Source: an uncultured Lachnospiraceae bacterium
Lineage (GTDB): Bacteria; Bacillota; Clostridia; Lachnospirales; Lachnospiraceae
Length of the DNA stretch: 17,579 nt
Assembly: GCA_910588535.1 (NCBI GenBank)
Contig: CAJUOO010000065.1
Coordinates: 1 to 17,579 of the forward strand
Direction of reading: 5' to 3'
Positions 6,679-13,745 of this stretch are shown piece after piece. The position numbers were made by a program, and so were the translations under genes. How positions within the stretch are numbered: the stretch's first letter is position 1; each line of letters opens with the position of its first letter. The notes under the pieces are model-generated. The model was not told the origin of the DNA and made no database searches. It was given only the letters and a program-made list of their open reading frames with translations.

Positions 6679-7281
6679 CTACTCGCTCAAAAGCTCTCCA
6701 TTTGCTATTTTATTGATCGCCTTCGGCAAAAGAATCCATTCTGCCTGCTCCATCACTCTCTGTTGAAGCATTTTCGGCGTATCACCCTCCTCGACGCTAA
6801 CCGCCTTCTGAAATAAGATTCTTCCAGTATCCATCCCTTCATCAACCACATGCACTGTGGCGCCTGTCACCTTCACACCTCTTTGCAAAACTGCCTCATG
6901 CACCTTAAGTCCATAATAGCCCACTCCACAGAAAGACGGAATAAGCGATGGATGAATATTAATTATGCGATTCTTATATTCCCTTATCATCGCCTCAGGA
7001 ACATTTACCAAAAAACCTGCAAGTACCACCAAATCCGGCTGATAAGACTTCACTTTCTCAAGCAGCGCATCATAAAATTGTGCTCTGTCCTCAAAATCTT
7101 TGGGAGATACGCAGGCTGCTGGGATACTGTGAGCCGCCGCACGCTCCAGCGCATAAGCATTTTTATTATTGCTTATCACGCCGACAATCTGTGTATTTGT
7201 AATGGTGCCATCTGCTATACCATCTATAATCGCCTGAAGATTTGTTCCTCCTCCTGATACACAAACACAGATCTTTAGCAT
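6679..7281 (-). CDS. purN: Phosphoribosylglycinamide formyltransferase (GAR transformylase)
   Basis: Transfers the formyl group of 10-formyl-tetrahydrofolate to GAR to give FGAR, using the product of PurD. The 200-residue length fits PurN. Phosphate-binding VSGGGTNLQAI lies at 8-18. The catalytic triad is visible as Asn108 and His110 in NIHPSLIP and Asp151 in VDEGMDTG, aligning with E. coli Asn106, His108 and Asp144. The ATG overlaps the purM stop by seven bases (ATGCTAA), so translation is probably coupled. The loop after HPSLIP reads SFCGVGYYG, where many relatives have a KYPGLH-type sequence; this is common among Clostridia-type enzymes as far as I recall. Confidence 0.97.
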   Translation of the reverse strand: MLKICVCVSGGGTNLQAIIDGIADGTITNTQIVGVISNNKNAYALERAAAHSIPAACVSPKDFEDRAQFYDALLEKVKSYQPDLVVLAGFLVNVPEAMIREYKNRIINIHPSLIPSFCGVGYYGLKVHEAVLQRGVKVTGATVHVVDEGMDTGRILFQKAVSVEEGDTPKMLQQRVMEQAEWILLPKAINKIANGELLSE

Positions 7282-8300
7282 ATTGTCACTCCCTTTTCCC
7301 CCTCGACTGTCTCGCCAAACACAAATGCATCCTCGCCTGCCTCATGTATCGCTGCGATTGTCTTATCCACATCTACAGGTGCAACACCTATTATCATTCC
7401 AACACCCATATTGAAAGTATTGTACATCATATGCTCTGCAATATCCCCATCCTTTGAAAGCATCCGAAAGATTGGAGGAATCTCGTAACTGTTCTTTCTC
7501 ACCTTGGCATGAACATTCTCAGGAAGCATCCTTGGAATATTTTCATAGAATCCTCCCCCAGTAATATGACTACATGCCTTAATTGTCACACCAGCTTCCT
7601 TCACCTTCTTAAGTGCCTTTACATAGATCTTTGTGGGAGCTATCAATGCTTCTCCAAGCGTTGTCCCCAGAGAATCATAATGCATATTTAATGCTGTCTC
7701 TGTCATGGTAAATACCTTGCGCACCAAAGAAAAACCATTGCTATGTACACCGGAAGATTTTATGGCTATCAAAGTGTCGCCCGCTCGCAGATCCTTCCCT
7801 GTAATCAGGTTCTTCTCATCCACAATCCCCACTGCAAAACCAGCGAGATCGTATTCATCCACCGGATAAAATCCCGGCATCTCCGCCGTCTCACCGCCAA
7901 TCAGAGCGGCTCCCGCCTGACTGCACCCATTTGCCACACCACTCACAATTGTCGCAATCTTCTCCGGCTCATTTCTGCCGCACGCAATATAATCTAAGAA
8001 AAATAAGGGCTCTCCACCTGCGCATGCAATATCATTCACACACATCGCCACGCAGTCAATCCCTATTGTATCATGCTTATCCATCAAAAAAGCCAGCTTC
8101 AACTTTGTGCCGACACCATCAGTTCCTGATACAAGCGTCGGCTTCTCCATATTTTTAAATGCCTCCAAAGAAAATGCGCCAGAAAAACCTCCGATTCCGC
8201 CAAGCACTTCTGGCCTCATCGTCTTCTGTACATGCTTCTTCATCAGCTCGACTGCCTTGTAGCCTGCCTCAATATCTACTCCTGCCTTCTTGTAATCCAT
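7275..8300 (-). CDS. purM: Phosphoribosylformylglycinamidine cyclo-ligase (AIR synthetase)
   Basis: ATP-dependent ring closure of FGAM to AIR, the fifth step of IMP synthesis. The 341-residue length is typical of a single-domain PurM. Diagnostic segments are GTDGVGTKLKLAF (about 59-71), DCVAMCVNDIACAGGEPLFF, GGETAEMPGFY, GVHSNGFSLVRK and HITGGGFYENIPRMLP. The ATG follows a GGGAGG by a few bases. It starts 27 bases after purE and overlaps purN, in the order purE-purM-purN-purD. Confidence 0.98.
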   Translation of the reverse strand: MDYKKAGVDIEAGYKAVELMKKHVQKTMRPEVLGGIGGFSGAFSLEAFKNMEKPTLVSGTDGVGTKLKLAFLMDKHDTIGIDCVAMCVNDIACAGGEPLFFLDYIACGRNEPEKIATIVSGVANGCSQAGAALIGGETAEMPGFYPVDEYDLAGFAVGIVDEKNLITGKDLRAGDTLIAIKSSGVHSNGFSLVRKVFTMTETALNMHYDSLGTTLGEALIAPTKIYVKALKKVKEAGVTIKACSHITGGGFYENIPRMLPENVHAKVRKNSYEIPPIFRMLSKDGDIAEHMMYNTFNMGVGMIIGVAPVDVDKTIAAIHEAGEDAFVFGETVEGEKGVTIC

Positions 8301-8327
8301 TTTGTCCTCCCTCTGCCATCCTCTGTG

Positions 8328-8837
8328 CTATAGCTGCTTTAAATATTCCTTATATCCGATGCTTTCCAGCTTCTCTTTCTTAGCCATCACGCCATCCTTC
8401 AATCCCTCTGAATAATCCTTCAGCTTCCCCAAAAGCTCCGCATCTGACGTGGCAAGAATCTTTGCCGCCAAAAGCCCTGCATTAGCTGCTCCGTCGATCG
8501 CCACAGTCGCCACCGGAATACCCGACGGCATCTGCACAATAGAATACAGTGAATCTATGCCGCTCAGAGTCTTTGTATGAATCGGAACACCAATCACCGG
8601 AAGTGGGCAAAGTGCTGCCAGCATGCCCGGAAGATGTGCTGCACCACCTGCACCTGCAATCATCACCTGATACTTCTTCTCTGCATTTTTTGCATATTCA
8701 AAAAATATATCCGGCATGCGGTGCGCAGAAATCACTGTCACATCATAGCCAATCCCAAGCTTATCTAAAATCTCACATGCCTTACTCATAACAGGGAGAT
8801 CCGAATCACTCCCCATTACAATTCCCACTCTCGCCAT
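8328..8837 (-). CDS. purE: 5-(carboxyamino)imidazole ribonucleotide mutase, PurE
   Basis: Converts N5-CAIR to CAIR (class I), or carboxylates AIR directly if class II; which class applies cannot be settled by eye. No purK, the usual partner of class I PurE, is in the window. The 169-residue protein has GSDSDLPVM (9-17), ISAHRMPD (about 40-47) and the glycine-rich AGAGGAAHLPGM (about 71-82) that form the nucleotide site, then IPVATVAIDGAANAGLLA. The ATG at 8837 is chosen over one 45 bases upstream because AGAGAGGA lies at the right distance and the family begins at this residue. The upstream start would overlap the aminopeptidase gene. Confidence 0.97.
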   Translation of the reverse strand: MARVGIVMGSDSDLPVMSKACEILDKLGIGYDVTVISAHRMPDIFFEYAKNAEKKYQVMIAGAGGAAHLPGMLAALCPLPVIGVPIHTKTLSGIDSLYSIVQMPSGIPVATVAIDGAANAGLLAAKILATSDAELLGKLKDYSEGLKDGVMAKKEKLESIGYKEYLKQL

Positions 8838-8856
8838 CTTCTTATCCTCTCTTTCT

Positions 8857-10953
8857 CTATCTGTATGATTCTTTAAATGCACGATTTAAAAACTCTGTCC
8901 CCGGAAGAACAAATCTGCCATCCTTAATAATCACCGTCTTTTCTCCATCCGCTCCATGACAGGCAATCTCCGCAATCTCATTATATGGAATTGTGATATC
9001 TGTATGACAATTAAAATATGCCTTTAACGGATCTGTGTGCCGCAACAGGGAATAGTCATTCTCCTTCGCAATGATCTCCTTGCCGTCAGGATTGTACACC
9101 GGAACCTCCTCCGAACGACTATAACAGGTATCTCCCACAGCAAAGTGAGGTCCCATCTTCTCCACAATCAAAATAGGCAACTTTTTCATAATATCATATT
9201 TCTGTGCCATCACATAAGCCGTTGTGTTTGTTCCTATGGCAAATTCTCCCATGGGAAGCGTCTCCCGGTTCTGCATAATATTCTCCCGAAAATACGCCTT
9301 ATTCCTCTCTTCACTATCAAAATTTTCACAGTTGTAGGAGCTGATCACACCATCTGAAAATGTAAGCTTCAACTTCTTAAATGGAAGATCTCTTAAAAAT
9401 ACCTCACTCACATATAATGTGCCATTCGTCCCTTTTAGCTTTGGTGAGGTAAATACCTCCCCCACAGGAATATTGACATCCGCCACACAATTTTCGAATT
9501 TTGTCTCTTTCTCTGGATCAGATAATTCAGTTAGCTGCACCCTAAGATCCGTACAATTTTCCCCTGAGCCCAGAATGGTCACATACTCTGAACGATCCAG
9601 CACGTCGATCAGACACTGCTGCACAACTTTATATTGTTTATAATCCAATGTATTGATCCGCACAGTCTCCTCAAAAATCTGTGCAAAATCTGTACCGATC
9701 TCAGGAATAGGAAACGCGATAATAGTAAAGCTTACCTCTTCTTCCTTTATATACTGATTCTGAAGCTCCGACACCTCATTCATATACGAAATCATAAGCT
9801 TCTGCTGCTTCTGGCTAAGAACACACGCCTCCGGCTTTGTCTTTGGCATAAATGGCTCTTCACCAAATACTTCAAGAACAGCAGGACCAGCATATTCCGC
9901 CGCCTCCGCTTTATATCTCTCATACACTGCTTTTATAACTGAAAATTTTCTCTCATAAAAAGCCTTGTCAAAATATATGGCTTCATCAAAACGGTGATCA
10001 TAATCATACTGCCTGTTTACAGGAATAGCTGTATATCCACTTCTAATACTGCGCCGCCTCAAGATACTGTGAAGCGGGTAGCGACAGATCACCGGCTCAA
10101 GCCCAAGACGTCTAAAGCCTTCTATCGCCGCGCGCATAATACGCTCAAAGCCAATCTCATAGCGAAGCTGCACGATCTTCTTTTTCTCCAGCGGCTTTCT
10201 TGCAAGCTCAAAACCTTTTCTAAATCCTTCCACATAAACAGCCGCAATCTGCTCAATCTTTTCCTCAGATAATGAATGTAAAAACTCTGCTGTCTTCTTT
10301 TCATTGTCCGAAATATACTCTCCATAGCAAAACAAATATCGGGGATCGGACAGATCACTCTCCATAATGATTTCCTTTGCAAAGGAAAAGGACGGATCAA
10401 ACATCTCTCTAATCCTGTCCGCATAAAAAACATCACAATAATCACTCATATACCAATAGACAGCATCTTTCACTTCCTTGCTGTCTGGCGTATTTTCAAA
10501 TAAATTATACAGCTCAATAAATAACTCTGCACCCACTGTAATATAATTTAACCGGTTTTCAAACGCATCTGCAATCATGGCGCGAAGCTCTGTGTAAACT
10601 ACACACAAAAGCTGTCCAAACTCCTCGCCAAGCTTTTCCGATGCATAGGCAGGGTTAGCATAACTCTCCTTATATGCCTCCGGCAGCAGATCCTGATATA
10701 ACTTATGATTATACTCCAAAAGCTCTGTATAAGATAATTGATCGAATTTCCCCTGATCAATATCTTCTATAAGCTTCTTTATCATCAGAATATACCCCGA
10801 TGTGCGCTTAAAATAATCCTGAAATGCCACGACGCACATGGTATCCTTATAAATCTGCTCGATGCGCTCCATCGACAGAACCAATCGCTCTCTCACTCTC
10901 TCATTCTCAGGTTCCCAGAACTGCCCAAACTTCATATTCTTCCAAAAAACCAA
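8857..10953 (-). CDS. M29-type metallo-aminopeptidase with long N-terminal extension
   Basis: A 698-residue protein whose C-terminal half (about 400-695) matches the M29 aminopeptidase family (AmpS, aminopeptidase T). Likely metal ligands are Glu499 in PVGEVFTSP, Glu570 in MGEFAIGTN, His603 in MGPHFAVGD, and His650 and Asp652 in CHTDITIP. The first ~380 residues are largely helical, with no signal peptide, and are absent from classical 410-residue members. The protein probably acts in the cytosol on peptide N-termini. The start is TTG at 10953, seven bases after GGAG in AAAAGGAGAAAAGC. An in-frame ATG 18 bases downstream lacks a well-placed ribosome site. It begins 23 bases after the DUF6142-like gene and stops 19 bases before purE, so it is embedded in the pyrE-pur unit. 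A link to purine synthesis is not evident. Confidence 0.85.
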   Translation of the reverse strand: MVFWKNMKFGQFWEPENERVRERLVLSMERIEQIYKDTMCVVAFQDYFKRTSGYILMIKKLIEDIDQGKFDQLSYTELLEYNHKLYQDLLPEAYKESYANPAYASEKLGEEFGQLLCVVYTELRAMIADAFENRLNYITVGAELFIELYNLFENTPDSKEVKDAVYWYMSDYCDVFYADRIREMFDPSFSFAKEIIMESDLSDPRYLFCYGEYISDNEKKTAEFLHSLSEEKIEQIAAVYVEGFRKGFELARKPLEKKKIVQLRYEIGFERIMRAAIEGFRRLGLEPVICRYPLHSILRRRSIRSGYTAIPVNRQYDYDHRFDEAIYFDKAFYERKFSVIKAVYERYKAEAAEYAGPAVLEVFGEEPFMPKTKPEACVLSQKQQKLMISYMNEVSELQNQYIKEEEVSFTIIAFPIPEIGTDFAQIFEETVRINTLDYKQYKVVQQCLIDVLDRSEYVTILGSGENCTDLRVQLTELSDPEKETKFENCVADVNIPVGEVFTSPKLKGTNGTLYVSEVFLRDLPFKKLKLTFSDGVISSYNCENFDSEERNKAYFRENIMQNRETLPMGEFAIGTNTTAYVMAQKYDIMKKLPILIVEKMGPHFAVGDTCYSRSEEVPVYNPDGKEIIAKENDYSLLRHTDPLKAYFNCHTDITIPYNEIAEIACHGADGEKTVIIKDGRFVLPGTEFLNRAFKESYR

Positions 10954-10976
10954 AGCTTTTCTCCTTTTCTTCTATT

Positions 10977-11306
10977 CTACAAACCAATTAGGAATACAAG
11001 CCCCATACCGACGAGCATCACTGCACTCATAATTGTGCCAATCCATGAAAATAAGAAAAAAATCTCCTCTTCCTTAAAGCTGTTCACTCCAAAATATAAA
11101 CCAACTCCAGACAAAAACAGGGTGCAAAGCCCCAAAAGCCCAATCTCTCTGCCACCATCTCCTCTTGCCATATAAGATTGAAAAACAGCCACACAAAAAA
11201 CGATAATCGCCAGCACTGCAAACACGGTTGAAACAATCCCTCTCACAGACTGGCTTTTATCCGTAAACTTGTATTTATGCCTGTTTAAGCTCTTATGCTC
11301 CTTCAC
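10977..11306 (-). CDS. Small membrane protein, DUF6142-like
   Basis: A 109-residue protein with a basic N-terminus (HKSLNRHKYKFTDKSQS) and three likely membrane helices at about residues 18-37, 48-66 and 80-107. The K-Y-K-F-T-D-K start, the regularly spaced helices and the SFKEEEIFFLFSWIGTI segment resemble DUF6142 proteins of Lachnospiraceae as I remember them; function unknown. The GTG start at 11306 has AGGAGG ten bases upstream and overlaps the 3' end of the vanZ-like gene by 14 bases, so translation is likely coupled. An ATG 27 bases further upstream would increase that overlap and has no ribosome site. Confidence 0.72.
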   Translation of the reverse strand: MKEHKSLNRHKYKFTDKSQSVRGIVSTVFAVLAIIVFCVAVFQSYMARGDGGREIGLLGLCTLFLSGVGLYFGVNSFKEEEIFFLFSWIGTIMSAVMLVGMGLVFLIGL

Positions 11307-11769
11307 GTTTCTCTTTCCTCCTAAACAACACATAGATCAGATATCCTGCTATTCCACCCAGTGTATTTAACAAAAGATCATCCACATCAAAGCTGCCAAC
11401 CTTATATACAAGCTGTATTGTCTCCACAAGCAAACTAAAGAGCAGACTAAAAAGCAACACAGGAAATATCCCCGGAAATACCCTAAAAGACATGTCCCGA
11501 ATCCGCTTAAAAAGGACTGGAAGATAAAAACCAAATGGCATAAATGCAATTACATTCCCTGCTATATTATAAAACACAGCCCTGAATCCAAGAGTGTGGC
11601 GATTCTTGATAAATCGCTCAATCTCCTTAAACAGCACCAGATTATAGCGGTACTCACGCGAGCACTCTGTTCTTCCAAACATCTCTGCAAAAAACAGAAA
11701 ATAACAAAGTGCCATCAGGTACAACACAAATAGTAAAGCATGCCAATATTTTCCTTTTTCAGCGTTCAC
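11293..11769 (-). CDS. VanZ family membrane protein
   Basis: A four-helix membrane protein of the VanZ family, named after the teicoplanin-resistance accessory gene; the role outside vancomycin operons is unknown. Family hallmarks are YNLVLFKEIERFI, then FYNIAGNVIAFMPFGFYLP, then VETIQLVYKVGSFDVDDLLL with NTLGGIAGYLIY. I prefer the GTG start at 11769 (158 residues), which has AAAGGA nine bases upstream. The ATG at 11790 adds seven residues but has no ribosome site. The 3' end overlaps the DUF6142-like gene. Nothing nearby suggests glycopeptide resistance, so I do not call it a resistance gene. Confidence 0.88.
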   Translation of the reverse strand: MNAEKGKYWHALLFVLYLMALCYFLFFAEMFGRTECSREYRYNLVLFKEIERFIKNRHTLGFRAVFYNIAGNVIAFMPFGFYLPVLFKRIRDMSFRVFPGIFPVLLFSLLFSLLVETIQLVYKVGSFDVDDLLLNTLGGIAGYLIYVLFRRKEKREGA

Positions 11770-11811
11770 TGCCCATTTCCTTTCTATCATAACCAGAACA
11801 TAATATCCTCA

Positions 11812-11964
11812 TCAGAACATTATTCTGGATTTCTGCTTAAGAAGTGCGGCTCCTGTCACTATAGAAAGTATGCCTGTCACTATTCCACTCACTAAAATAA
11901 TAGTCCCCAAAGCGATACTCCCTGCCCCCGCTATTCCTAAAACCTTATATGTCTTTTCTCCCAT
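11812..11964 (-). CDS. Small membrane protein, unknown function
   Basis: I do not recognise this protein. The 50-residue product starting MGEKTYKVLGIAG consists mainly of one long or two short hydrophobic helices rich in Gly, Ile and Val (about residues 8-40), and ends with LLKQKSRIMF. The ATG at 11964 has GGGAAAGG nine bases upstream. A GTG 33 bases further up lacks one. It sits between pyrE (53 bases) and the vanZ-like gene on the same strand and is probably cotranscribed with them. The similar hydrophobic character of the next two genes suggests a small group of membrane proteins inserted between the pyrimidine and purine genes. Confidence 0.6.
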   Translation of the reverse strand: MGEKTYKVLGIAGAGSIALGTIILVSGIVTGILSIVTGAALLKQKSRIMF

Positions 11965-12017
11965 TATACCAAACCTTTCCCGATCTTGCTCTGCCACACG
12001 TCATTTTTTAATACAGC

Positions 12018-12692
12018 CTATTTTGCACCATACTTTTCATAATATACATCCAGACCTGCTTTTATCTCATCATCAATTATAATCTTTCCGTTATATGGCT
12101 TATTATACAAAAATTCAACAACTTCCTCCATGGTGACAATCGCAGATGTCTTCATATTATAATTTGTGCTGATCTCAGAAAGAGCACTCTTCTCTCCATG
12201 CCCTCGCTCCATGCGATCCACAGATACAACCAATCCAATTATATCTACATTTCCCTGCCCTTTTATAATAGGGAGCGTCTCCTGAATGGAAGTACCCGCC
12301 GTCGTCACATCCTCGATTATAATCACTCTATCTCCATCTGTGATTGGGCTGCCAAGCAAAATTCCTGCATCCCCGTGATCCTTAACCTCTTTCCTGTTTG
12401 CACAGTACTTCACCTCCGCGCCATAAAGCTCATCAAGCTTCATAGAAGTTGCCACGGAAAGTGGAATCCCCTTGTATGCTGGTCCAAATAAGATATCAAA
12501 ATCCAGACCAAACCTATCATGGATCGCCTTGGCATAAAATTCTCCCAGTCTACATAGCTGCGCTCCAGTGCGATAGAACCCGGTGTTCACAAAAAATGGT
12601 GTCTTTCTGCCGCTCTTGGTCACAAAATCTCCAAACTTCAACACGCCACTGTCAACCATAAACCCAATAAAATCCTGCTTGTACTGTTCCAT
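12018..12692 (-). CDS. pyrE: Orotate phosphoribosyltransferase
   Basis: Cytosolic enzyme that joins orotate and PRPP to give OMP in UMP synthesis. The 224-residue length is normal. The PRPP-binding signature VIIIEDVTTAGTS lies at about 123-135. Other family segments are SGRKTPFFVNTGFY (27-40), LFGPAYKGIPLSV (68-80) and the catalytic-loop KEVKDHGDAG (101-110). The ATG at 12692 follows AAGGAG by eight bases; an in-frame ATG 30 bases upstream lacks a ribosome site. It is first in the long unit and has a good promoter about 75 bases upstream. No other pyrimidine gene is in the window. Confidence 0.97.
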   Translation of the reverse strand: MEQYKQDFIGFMVDSGVLKFGDFVTKSGRKTPFFVNTGFYRTGAQLCRLGEFYAKAIHDRFGLDFDILFGPAYKGIPLSVATSMKLDELYGAEVKYCANRKEVKDHGDAGILLGSPITDGDRVIIIEDVTTAGTSIQETLPIIKGQGNVDIIGLVVSVDRMERGHGEKSALSEISTNYNMKTSAIVTMEEVVEFLYNKPYNGKIIIDDEIKAGLDVYYEKYGAK

Positions 12693-12773
12693 ACTCTTAT
12701 CTCCTTCACTTTTTAAAGGCATAAAGCCATATTATTTTCTCAATAAGTCTCCCGAACACTCTTATTCTTCTAC

Positions 12774-12802
12774 ATTCTACCATATTCACAGTGCCTTTTC
12801 AA
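12774..12802 (-). promoter_or_regulatory. Sigma-A-type promoter for pyrE and downstream genes
   Basis: On the minus strand TTGAAA (12802-12797) and TAGAAT (12779-12774) are spaced by exactly 17 bases, each one mismatch from consensus. Initiation near 12767 gives a leader of about 75 bases before the pyrE ATG. The leader holds a weak AATAAG/CTTATT stem-loop but no attenuator terminator and no PyrR-like site that I could recognise. Confidence 0.75.
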
Positions 12803-12834
12803 TCTATAGTTAGATGTAAAACCTTATATATCAG

Positions 12835-12877
12835 AAAAAAGTGCAAAGCCTCCTCGTTACACTGAGACTCTGCACCT
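12835..12877 (-). terminator. Terminator of the lipoprotein gene
   Basis: Just past the lipoprotein stop on the minus strand, GTGCAGAGTCTC pairs imperfectly with GAGGAGGCTTTGCAC and is followed by TTTTTT. The closing five base pairs (GTGCA with TGCAC) are perfect and extend with A-T pairs. It isolates the lipoprotein gene from the pyrE promoter about 35 bases downstream. Confidence 0.75.
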
Positions 12878-12883
12878 TTCCCT

Positions 12884-13357
12884 CTATTGTATTTCTTCTA
12901 ATAATGCAGCAATGTCCGTAATGCTGTCCATAACATCTGTCTGTACTGCAAGCTGCTCCTCATCTGAGAGCGGCGCACCATCAAGCCCAGATATCAAACT
13001 GTCAAAATACTTGTCCAGTGCATCCACCAGACCATTCAGCCCTTCTACCAGCTTCTTGTGAATCTCTGCGTACTCCTTTGGAGGATTCTCAATCGCTGCA
13101 ACCTCACCATAACCCTTTGTGATCTCACGCATCTCCTCCACGCCTGCCTTGGCTTCCTCTGTATCCATAGCCATAGCATTTCCTACCCACTCTGTCATGG
13201 CATTAAAGAATTCCTCTGAGACAGTATTTAACTTATTAACCTCCTCTATGTATTCCTCCTTGCTCATATTCTTGGAACCACATGCCCCCAGAACACACAC
13301 GGCTAACAAAGCAACTACAAACAAAGCAAAAAATCTCTTTCTTGACTTCCCCTTCAC
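12884..13357 (-). CDS. Small helical lipoprotein, unknown function
   Basis: A 157-residue lipoprotein. The N-terminus KGKSRKRFF is basic, followed by a hydrophobic stretch and the lipobox VLGAC, with lipidated Cys26. The mature part is acidic and mainly helical (for example NKLNTVSEEFFNAM and HKKLVEGLNGLVDALDKYFD), so it is likely anchored to the outer face of the membrane. I do not recognise a family. The start is GTG at 13357 with GGGG about ten bases upstream. It is a single-gene unit with its own consensus promoter and terminator. Confidence 0.82.
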   Translation of the reverse strand: MKGKSRKRFFALFVVALLAVCVLGACGSKNMSKEEYIEEVNKLNTVSEEFFNAMTEWVGNAMAMDTEEAKAGVEEMREITKGYGEVAAIENPPKEYAEIHKKLVEGLNGLVDALDKYFDSLISGLDGAPLSDEEQLAVQTDVMDSITDIAALLEEIQ

Positions 13358-13393
13358 AACAACTATCCCCTTTCCTATATATTATCGTCATTA

Positions 13394-13422
13394 ATTATAT
13401 CCATTCCCCCTGTGGCTGTCAA
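13394..13422 (-). promoter_or_regulatory. Perfect-consensus sigma-A promoter of the lipoprotein gene
   Basis: On the minus strand TTGACA (13422-13417) and TATAAT (13399-13394) are separated by exactly 17 bases. Initiation near 13387 leaves about a 30-base leader to the GTG. Such a full match suggests strong, largely constitutive transcription. Confidence 0.88.
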
Positions 13423-13566
13423 TATGATTTATGATACATATGTTTTGTTTTTTCAATTTTATTTTTGTCTGTTTATAAAATTATTTTTTACATTTTCACC
13501 AGCTTGCCGCTTTTCTATCAATTATACTATTATCAAATCTATCACAGCTCGGATAAAAAGGTTGCT
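13423..13566. other. A/T-rich spacer without recognisable features
   Basis: With the promoter and the two elements annotated on either side, this forms a 388-base gene-free stretch (13358-13745). Open reading frames crossing it on the plus strand have no ribosome sites and run through the repeat and terminator, so I treat them as noise. Confidence 0.6.
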
Positions 13567-13630
13567 TCCCCTACTCGCATGCCGAACGCGAGCGGCTTTC
13601 GCTGCACATTTCCTTTCCATGTTTGTATGC
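13567..13630 (-). repeat. Terminator-associated ~60-bp repeat, copy 3
   Basis: This copy holds ctactcgcatgccg, agcggctttcgctgcacatt and tcctttccatg, corresponding to ttgctcgcagcgcg, gccgcttctgcggcatat and ttcctctgcatg of copy 2. It is more diverged than copies 1 and 2 are from each other. On the minus strand it begins within a few bases of the T-run of the 13633-13671 terminator, the same arrangement as copy 2. Confidence 0.6.
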
Positions 13631-13632
13631 AT

Positions 13633-13671
13633 AAAAAATCCCCGGCAGAACATATCTGCCAGAGATTTTTT
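13633..13671 (-). terminator. Terminator of the sugar transporter operon
   Basis: On the minus strand AATCTCTGGCAGA pairs with TCTGCCGGGGATT around a five-base loop, flanked by A-rich sequence before and TTTTTT after. It lies about 75 bases past the solute-binding protein stop. The A/T flanks would let it work in both directions. Confidence 0.87.
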
Positions 13672-13745
13672 GTATAGTATACTTTGTGCGAATCAGCTAT
13701 CTTACATCTTCTCTTTTGTTATTTCTATGTATCTTTTTATATCTC

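Noticed and set aside
11293..11769. Glycopeptide resistance gene
   Set aside because: The protein belongs to the VanZ family, but no vanA/B, vanH, vanX or regulator genes are nearby. VanZ-family proteins are common in Clostridia without resistance.
12693..12767. PyrR-type attenuator in the pyrE leader
   Set aside because: The leader is only about 75 bases, has a weak 6-bp stem with no T-run, and shows no recognisable PyrR-binding sequence.
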